This document shows positions 57,426-64,000 of a DNA stretch of 64,000 bases, piece by piece. Location: positions 2,842,089-2,906,088 of the forward strand of contig CAJINV010000001.1 in the NCBI GenBank assembly GCA_905178155.1, read 5' to 3'. Every line of letters starts with the position of its first letter. The stretch's first letter is position 1. The notes beneath the pieces are model-generated. The model did not search any database. It was given only the letters and a program-made list of their open reading frames with translations, and had not been told where the DNA came from. The position numbers and the translations under genes were made by a program. The DNA comes from Amoebophrya sp. A120 (taxonomy: Eukaryota > Sar > Dinophyceae > Syndiniales > Amoebophryaceae).

Positions 57426-58499
57426 TCAAAACATGCCTTGAAAATATCCTCCAGCGCCGCCTCCTGGGCCGGGCGAGCCGCGCGTCGGTGATCCCCCGGC
57501 ACCCCCTGGCTGTAGTCCCCCGAATGACGCCGCCGCACTGCCTCCGAGGAACGTCGTCAACAAGCTTCCTACAGCAGACGTTGCACCTCCACCTCCGCTC
57601 GGACTTCCATGCCTCCCCGGATCTTCGTAGAAATGCGAGTCTTCCCGCTGCGCGGCTTCCAGTATTGGCGCGTACCGACCGTCTTTCGCCATCCAACCCG
57701 CTTCCGTTTTGTGGATTCCGTCGTCGATGTCCCCGATGACTTCGTAGGGCGAGAACAGGTCCATCTTGCCCTCCACTGCTTGGTCATAGGGAATCCGCAG
57801 CATGGTCGTGATTGAGACGCTGTAGTAGCAGATCAGCACGACGAAACAGGCGTTCGGTATTATGACAATCGACGCGACCGAGTGGTCGAAATAGATCCAA
57901 AGCTGGAATAAGGATGAAATGAAGTAGCACACCCACCCGAGAATGAACAGGATGAAAAACAGCATCTGGAAATCGCGCAACCCGGCAACCGCGCGGTGGA
58001 GATCCGCGGTGCCCTGTAGCCCGCGGAGCGCCAAACCTGGGCCCCAATTGCTCATGTAGGTGCACCCAAAGATGACCACGAGCTCCAGACCGATCGCGAT
58101 GCAGGTAAAACCGAGGTACCTGTGATTGGAGATTTTTGAAGAATGCAGGGGTTGAGCCAAGAATTTCTCTATGTATCACAATGCAACTGGATTTAGAAAA
58201 ATGAGAATGACGGCGACATCATCATTGTACCACATCTGCGTCACATACGACGGCACGTCTTCGTCGTCCGGAAGCTTTTTCGTGAGTTGAGAAAACGCAA
58301 AACCCGCAAGCATGGCAGCTTGACCGATAATGCTGCCGTAGTTTGAAGTGTACCAGTTGAGCTCTTTTTGCCGCACGTCAACCTCCTGCCGCATCACGCG
58401 GGTCACCGCGTCGTTTTTCATTAGAGTTAGCATGTTTGCGAGCGTTACGCTTGTATGTTCCACCTGGCCGTATCCTATGAGCTTCCCGGTGGAATTTTT
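57426..58499 (-). CDS. Orai-like four-helix calcium channel protein; 5' exon not found
   Basis: Exons 58231-58499 and 57426-58119 join at donor ATGTG/GTACAA and acceptor CACAG, phase 2, giving at least 321 residues. The first exon begins at an acceptor (TTGATAG), so an upstream start exon is missing; an internal ATG gives a shorter form. Four hydrophobic segments follow the Orai order: SIIGQAAMLAGFAFSQL after an amphipathic ELNWYTSNYG, LGFTCIAIGLELVVIFGC, MLFFILFILGWVCYFISSLF and SIVIIPNACFVVLICYYSV, each aligning by position to TM1-TM4 of Orai. The selectivity-filter Glu of animal Orai TM1 is not evident; acidic residues (DDED) follow TM1. The C-terminus is a long Gly/Ser/Pro tail. Orai forms store-operated calcium channels in the plasma membrane. 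The assignment rests on topology and weak local similarity. Confidence 0.5.
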
Positions 58500-59084
58500 C
58501 TATCAACACTGCAAAGTGATTTTGTAGCTAAGAAATACACTGTTCGTGTTTGCAGCGGAATCCTTGACTGAGGGTCGTCCTGACCTCAAGCTAAAGAAAA
58601 AGAAAAACGAAGCGCAGCTTCTTATACCTATTTTCGATTTCGGCTTAGCTCTACTTCTGTGTCCCTTCTTCTTCAAGACTGTGAGTTTCAACCTCACTAC
58701 TCGTCTCTTGTGTTTCTTGTTGTAGGTTCGCGTCCAATTCATTGCCTGGCCGCACGAGCTGCCTTCTTTCGTGCCCGCCAACAACAGCAACGTTGACACA
58801 ACACAATAAATTACCGACCAATCATCTAGTACAATCGCTCGATTCGTGCATGTTTAACGACAAAAATAATGAGGTGTAGAAAGATGGATCCACATTTCGA
58901 ACCACGGAACAAAACAGATCACTCAGCATTGGCATATCCGCGAACACGAGTGCAAACCTTAGAGAGTCGCCCTGGCGCAGGTGCGCGACTAAGGGAACCC
59001 ACTCCCGTGGGCCTCGATAATTTAGAAGCAGAAATTACCTGCAAACACACATAAATCGCAAAGGAAGCTGGCACAAGTTAAGTT
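58500..59084. other. Intergenic, no gene confirmed
   Basis: Should contain the 5' exon of the Orai-like gene, but I could not identify it. No repeat or RNA gene recognised. Confidence 0.35.
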
Positions 59085-60900
59085 CGTGCTTGTTATGGAA
59101 AGATGCGCGATGCAGATCGATAGCTGGCACGCGGAAGCCGCGTCATCCAATTGGAAGGAGCAACTGCACCCGGCCCGCTTCACGCAATGTCGCTAAATGC
59201 GCTAAGGAATTACGAACGCGGCGGCTCGGTCGGCACTGGCAAAACAGATGGACCTGGGCCGGCCGCGCCGCGCATGACTTCAGGAGCCCACCTTGCGGAG
59301 AGCCTCTGCATGCAAGTACCGGCCCGCCGAACATGGGCTGCCACCCTTTTACGCAAAGAGCCCGCGGGGCGGCCCACGGACGTCCGTGGCCACACGACGA
59401 ATGCACGGGCGCACGCCGGGGCCCTTGGGTGTTTCTGCTTTCCAGGCCGGACCAGGAAGGGTAGCAGAGAAAGCAGGCCTGGCGGGCCGCGCCGCGGGGC
59501 TAGCGGGCGCGGCAAACGCAACCGGCCCGCCGGCGGGCCGGACGCCCGCCAGACGGGAACATCCGCGCCACCTGGGGAAAAAGGCGGCCGAGGCAACCAG
59601 GGCCGGGGGGCTGCGTGCCAAGAAGGGCGCGGGCGCTTGCCGGGCGCCCTAATTCTACGGGCGCCCACCTGCGTTCGATTGCATTCGCCCAGAACTTCGC
59701 CGACGCGCTGCGTCGCCGTCGGCCTGGCCTCGGCTCGCTTTCACCTTTCCACCTTCGCCTTCGGCTTGGGGGCGCGCGCCAACCGCCGGGCGCGCGGGAA
59801 GGATGCCACGCGGCACACCCCCACCCCGCCCCTCCTGCGCCCATTCATTGGCCCCCGGGCCCAACCAGGCCCGCCCGCGGACAAGGGCCGTCAAGAGTCG
59901 GCACTGAAGCGGATGCCGGGCGCCCCCGCCCCAAATTAATAAGTATAAGCAGACGCCGGCCCCGGCGAAATGAATTGGCCGCGCGCCACCGAAGCACACC
60001 GCCAACCCGCAAAATCCCGGGGCTGACACTTGCGGGGCCCCCATCTTCTGCACCAACCGAGGGCGGACGGCTGGCCGGCCCCGGACAGGGCGCGGCACGC
60101 CCGCAGGCCCTCCTTGCTTGCTTCGGGCCGGGCGTTGTCCTTCGTGTCGATAATGATGTATGGCGCGCGCGGCGCCGGCAGCGGCACTGTCTCGCAACCT
60201 TCTGAAATGGGTCCTGCAGCTTGATCATGTTCAAGCAACAGGCGGCCGGGCCGCGGGCGTAGGTACAAACAGAGGACGGCCGGCCCCACAACGCCTCCAA
60301 GCACCTTCGCAACAATGCCCAGCATATGTGCCTACGACCTGGGGCACTGATGCGGGCGCCCCTGCGGGGCAGTCGGCCCCACTCACACACTGGCCGCCTG
60401 GCGGGGCCACGCGTGTGGCGCGGGCGCCCTAGTGCTGACGGCGCGCGCCCGGCTTGTCACAGAAAATAATAGCGCGCAAAAATGCGCCCGCCCCCGCGCA
60501 CCAGCACCCGCGTGGAACTCTTTGCCGGACGTGGGTGCTCCGTGTCTTCCCACCGGCGGACCTGAGAGGCCGCCTCGTCCTCTAAATCCAAGGCGGGCAG
60601 GCGCACGCCTCGGGCCGTCCGTCGCCAAAACGCTCCCAAGGCTGCCGGGCGTGTCTTCGGGCTATTCTTGCTCGATGTCACCGATGGCCTCGGCGAGAGT
60701 CTCCACGACAACACCGCGGGAAAGGGCTGCGCGCGGAGCGCGCGCCCAGCAGTCTAAGTGGTGCGGGAAGGCTTTCCGCAGATCGACCAGCTGCGGCATC
60801 ATGCATCTGGCTGACCTGCGGCAAGTGGGACAGATGCGGCGCGTCGTCTTTCCGCCAGCCTTCACCATGGCGACACTCCTACGCTTAGAAACGTGTTAGG
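59085..60900. other. Very GC-rich island of foreign-looking composition
   Basis: Base composition jumps to very high GC (long runs such as GGCGGGCCGG and CGCGGGGC) and falls back sharply near 60900. Long overlapping ORFs appear on both strands simply because stops are rare, so I call none with confidence except the tentative one at 60662-60868. No introner, rRNA or tRNA recognised. It may be a transferred segment, an old repeat element or an assembly artefact. Confidence 0.6.
60662..60868 (-). CDS. Tentative small ORF with Cys-x2-Cys motif in the GC-rich island
   Basis: 68 codons from an ATG at 60868 to a stop at 60662. The N-terminal part reads KTTRRICPTCRRSARCMMPQ and could form half a zinc-binding site; the C-terminal part is a plausible helix (VVVETLAEAIGDIEQE). 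With so few stops in this GC-rich sequence an ORF of this length can arise by chance. It may also be one exon of something larger. No family recognised. Confidence 0.25.
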   Translation of the reverse strand: MVKAGGKTTRRICPTCRRSARCMMPQLVDLRKAFPHHLDCWARAPRAALSRGVVVETLAEAIGDIEQE

Positions 60901-61311
60901 GTTCGACGAAACTACAACGGAAGGAAGAAGCCTCAACTTGGCGGAAGGCCAAAAGATCTTCAATGAAAGTCGAAGTCGAAGAACACCGTATCGAAGAGGA
61001 GCACGTCCTCATTGAAAGTGAGTGTGATTTCCTCCTCCACAAACAACTCATACATCATAGGCACTTCATCTTTCTTCATCGACGCCCTTCACTGAGAGAC
61101 TCAAACCGCACCAATGACAAGTGCGACCAATGATGATCTTGATCGATCAACAACAAGACTCAAGCAAATAGTATTGTACATGATTTTCAAGAAGAAACGA
61201 AATCAACATCCTCTTTCACGTTCACCCAAATATCTTCAGACGTGTGATGAACAGCAATGTTCTACTCCCGACTCGCGACTTCACAATGATGCGACGCCGT
61301 CGTGGCTTCAC
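60901..61311. other. Intergenic, no gene seen
   Basis: Returns to ordinary composition after the GC-rich island. Nothing supported. Confidence 0.4.
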
Positions 61312-62430
61312 TCACGATCGATTACTGAACCCCGAAGCCGCAGACCGGGACCGGGGGCGCTTCGGCGAGTGGTCAAACGTGGCGGCCCGAACGATCAGCG
61401 CGTCCCACTCCGCTTTCTGGCGGGCCCGCGCGGCCTTGTGTGCCTTGTCGGGAATCTGCTGCCCGGGTACGGACGCGGTTTCTTCCCGCAGCATGGCTTG
61501 CAGCTTCTGGGCGCATTCGTCGATCATCTTCAGCTTTCCCATCAGTTTCACGTTGCTGCGACTCGCCTCGACCTTGGCTTCCGATGTTTTGTTCGTTGTC
61601 ACAGCGGTCCTGTATTTTATTCGTGGAGCAAGGAAAGTAAAGTAGTCTCCCTCGTGCGAAAGCGACCATGATACGCACGGACTAAGTACGAATGTCAACG
61701 AAAGAATGTTGTAGCCGTGGTCACGTTCATGATAAGCAAAAAAGTAGCTATTGCTACAAGAAAAAGTTGTGATGAATACATGCTGAACGGCAAGCCCATG
61801 TTGATTGCGGACGACTTGAGCCGAATCGTTGGATCTGCAAGCTTCTTCTTCAACGCCTTGGCTGTTATTTTTTGTTATTTCGACGCCCATCATGCGTCAC
61901 TTCTAACGAAGTCGCGAAAAACCATAAAAAACTCATCGTCGTCATGCTCATCCTCAAGGTCACTTCAAACCCATGCTAGACATCACGTACCTCGTGCCTC
62001 CTCGTCCACGACTTCCACGACTTTAGGCTTTGGTGCGGTGTCCCCGCCGATATCGCTGGCGAGGGGGTCGAAGAACTTGGGGAGCCGCTTGTGCGTACCC
62101 TGTCGGACGTCCTGGTAGTGCTTGATGCTCGTGCGAATGTCCGAAACATTGTCTTCCAACGACCAGTTGACGCCCTCTTGGGTTGCCTGGGCGCGGAGGG
62201 CCTCCAGAGTCTCGCGAGACTCCCTGTGGTGTGCAGGTGGTAGTGGTGTAAGAGTAAGTATGACAAAGGCAGACAACGTAAGTACGTTTCATTATAAAGC
62301 AGAAGGACAAACACGATGTTGGGCAATTCAAAACGCCACAAGAGCAGTACTCGGAAACTGATGGTCGCGGTGGCCCGGGCCTTTTGGCGAAAGTCACAGG
62401 CAAAGCGTACACTGCCCGACAAGAGGCCAT
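61312..62430 (-). CDS. Four-exon helical protein of unknown function
   Basis: Exons: 62351-62430, 61991-62223, 61780-61861 and 61312-61609. All three introns are GT-AG with matching phases (2, 1, 2), giving 230 aa from an ATG at 62430. The N-terminus is basic (MASCRAVYALPVTFAKRPG). Then come two helical regions, SRETLEALRAQATQEGVNW and SNVKLMGKLKMIDECAQKL, and a basic Ser/Arg tail (SPKRPRSRSAASGFSNRS). The N-terminus could be a weak mitochondrial-type leader, but this is not convincing. No family recognised. No introner interrupts this gene. The exon set is well supported because every junction preserves the frame. Confidence 0.68.
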
Positions 62431-62963
62431 TTTTTGGCTCTACAAAAAAATCTTACACAGTGTCGATTGGTTCGTGCTAAACAACTGTTGTTTGCATTGT
62501 GTATAAAATGATGATGAAATGGTTATGGTAGTGCCGACGCAGAGGATGAGGAACAAGTGATGATAACGAGGTAGCGGGTGTGCTGGTGTCAGTCGTGAGT
62601 CGTTTCAGATGAGCTCAAAAATTCGATCTCCACACACGAATTCGAGAAACGATGCTCGACTCACTCGACTCTGTGTTGTCCCGCGGCAATAAAGTAAGCT
62701 GATGTAACTGAGCGAATCCAATTGGAAGCGACCGAAAAACCTTGCAGGAAAAGTCTTCACAGCAGCAGTGGTTGCCAAGTATCGTTTTATCGATGCCGTC
62801 TGAGAGAGAGAAAAATGTGTCACTCATGCAGTCCGAAGAGAGAGAAAGCCAGTTTTAGACTTACGAGGCTTGTTCCAGGTCGAAGGCGAACACAGCTCCC
62901 GTTTCGAAGATTTTCTTTTTATTGATTACGCTTACGGTACTTGAAGCAGCGTCCTGCTTTTAC
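62431..62963. other. Intergenic, no gene seen
   Basis: Short ORFs only. Contains small GA-rich runs near 62803-62845. A GCCATTTTTTGGCTC stretch at 62426-62440 is discussed under rejected observations. Confidence 0.4.
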
Positions 62964-64000
62964 TCAATTATCGCCTCCCCAGAAGTCGTACACCTGTTCT
63001 ACGACGACAGCGACCTCGGCCGTATTCAATAGCCTGCAAGTACGAAGCAATTCCAGGATCGCACAGCACTGCACCTTCAGTGCGACTTGCAGCGGCAGCT
63101 TCACGTCTCCCACTTGTGGGTATTCGTACTCGAAAGCAATCTCGCAACCGGGAATGTCCGCAAGCCGTTCAACACACACCTTTTTCCTCGCAGGAGCATC
63201 ATCTCCCAGCTGCTCGGCAGTGTTTGCGTTGCTCCGCTGTACTGGCTCTTCCTGATTTTTGAGGTCCTGAACCGACACGCGGACTTGCACTTCTTGCTGC
63301 CCACTGATTTCCAGCACTTGGGCGCAGTCCGGTACTCGGAGAGCGATTTTTTCCAAAACCTCCCCCAATGCCTTGAACGGAAGGGTTTCCAGAATGACAA
63401 TTTCCTGACGTTCTTGCGGATTTCGATTCTTACCGCTGTCTACCGCAGTTTCTGGCTGCATGCTGGTGCAGCCCAAGTCGACGACGTCCACAGTCTTGAT
63501 TTGGACCGGATCTATCTCTTTCCAGAAGCGCTCGCTAGCGATTTTTTCCTCTAACAACTGGTCCTGATCTGGGCGAGAACTGAACAACGAGGAAGACGCT
63601 CCTGATACTGTATCAATCTTCGTGCACAGCAGCACGGCTTGTTCGCGGAAGTTTTGCTGGTCAAAGCCTTGGTACCCTTCTTCGGGCGTCAGCATGCGGA
63701 GGGGCTTGGCCAACAAGGCTAGCTGCGCAAAGAGGCCGCCCATGACCACGCCCGGGATCAGGTCTGTGAAAAACGCGGTGGACGTGTAGGCGGTCCAGAA
63801 GCCGTACGACTCCTCGACGATCCCCGCTTCCTTGCTCAACACGTCAAAGTACATCCGCACGAAGTCGGTGAAAGGAAAACGGAACCAGGGCGTGTGGCTC
63901 AGGGAGCTCACCAACACCTCCATCATGTCGACCTGAAGCCATTCGCACAACTTGTACCACGTGTACTCCGGCTGCTTGTGCAGCGTTCGCGCGAGGTTCA
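62964..64000 (-). CDS. 3' part of an unrecognised gene, 5' end outside window
   Basis: Open minus-strand frame from the window edge (base 64000) to a stop at 62964, about 345 codons without a start inside the window. Motifs seen: YTWYKLCEWLQVDMMEVLV, WFRFPFTDFVRMYFDVLS, SYGFWTAYTSTAFFTDLIPG and a moderately hydrophobic VVMGGLFAQLALLAKPLRML that could be a membrane-associated helix. A later part is rich in strands (VQVRVSVQDL, VGDVKLPLQVALKVQCC). No catalytic signature. I do not recognise the family. Confidence 0.6.
   Translation of the reverse strand, partial: NLARTLHKQPEYTWYKLCEWLQVDMMEVLVSSLSHTPWFRFPFTDFVRMYFDVLSKEAGIVEESYGFWTAYTSTAFFTDLIPGVVMGGLFAQLALLAKPLRMLTPEEGYQGFDQQNFREQAVLLCTKIDTVSGASSSLFSSRPDQDQLLEEKIASERFWKEIDPVQIKTVDVVDLGCTSMQPETAVDSGKNRNPQERQEIVILETLPFKALGEVLEKIALRVPDCAQVLEISGQQEVQVRVSVQDLKNQEEPVQRSNANTAEQLGDDAPARKKVCVERLADIPGCEIAFEYEYPQVGDVKLPLQVALKVQCCAILELLRTCRLLNTAEVAVVVEQVYDFWGGDN

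Noticed and set aside
59151-60432. Several long ORFs on both strands in the GC-rich island
   Set aside because: Stops are rare at this GC content, frames overlap on both strands, and products are Arg/Pro/Gly/Ala-rich without motifs.
62426-62440. Stretch resembling part of the dinoflagellate spliced leader (GCCATTTTTTGGCTC)
   Set aside because: It is on the strand opposite the gene, has two extra T, and overlaps the start codon of that gene on the minus strand; probably chance.
1-64000. CRISPR arrays, bacterial operons, phage or plasmid features
   Set aside because: None seen; spliced genes and introners show the window is eukaryotic nuclear DNA.

Overview
The window looks like nuclear DNA from an alveolate, most likely a dinoflagellate of the syndinian (Amoebophrya-like) kind. 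Three observations support this. (1) Every gene I could assemble lies on the minus strand across all 64 kb, as in the long one-way gene arrays of dinoflagellates. (2) Genes are split by ordinary GT-AG introns of about 90-250 bp. (3) Exons are also interrupted by 20 short transposon-like introns (introners) with terminal inverted repeats, ends of the form TAT...ATA and 5-bp flanking duplications. That last trait is known from Amoebophrya and some other dinoflagellates. The taxon is inferred; no rRNA, organelle or spliced-leader gene is present to confirm it.

Layout in plus coordinates (genes read right to left): 1-1455, acidic protein with a PP1-docking motif, 3' end outside the window; 2433-2998, small two-exon gene; 3469-12628, giant IQ-repeat protein; 13831-14890, degenerate satellite; 15030-16202, uncertain exons; 16774-17119, chimeric duplicate of pieces of two neighbouring genes; 17791-25393, Sfi1-like centrin-binding repeat protein; 26053-26820, degenerate ARF-like GTPase; 26951-29612, a small ORF, a 288-codon gene and a partial duplication of both, broken by a SINE-like insertion; 29655-33350, coiled-coil protein in 11 exons; 33962-40225, membrane-anchored C2-like protein whose fourth intron is a 4.1-kb introner holding a whole gene (34686-37124); 41000-41630, two-TM protein; 42060-44978, SLC35A-type nucleotide-sugar transporter; 46046-48767, tandem PH-like protein; 50095-56320, large HSL-type alpha/beta hydrolase; 57426-58499, Orai-like channel; 59085-60900, very GC-rich island; 61312-62430, small five-exon gene; 62964-64000, 3' part of an unrecognised gene.

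Five introner families (A-E) were separated by their terminal repeats. In all 20 cases, removing the element plus one copy of the 5-bp duplication restores an open frame across the junction. That check is what made it possible to join the exons. The same subfamily occurs in both orientations inside genes and is removed in both. By content, the largest products (IQ repeats, Sfi1 repeats) point to centrosome or flagellar-base scaffolds that bind calmodulin or centrin. The transporter, Orai-like channel, ARF-like protein, C2 protein and lipase-like hydrolase point to membrane and calcium biology. No operon-like functional linkage is evident.
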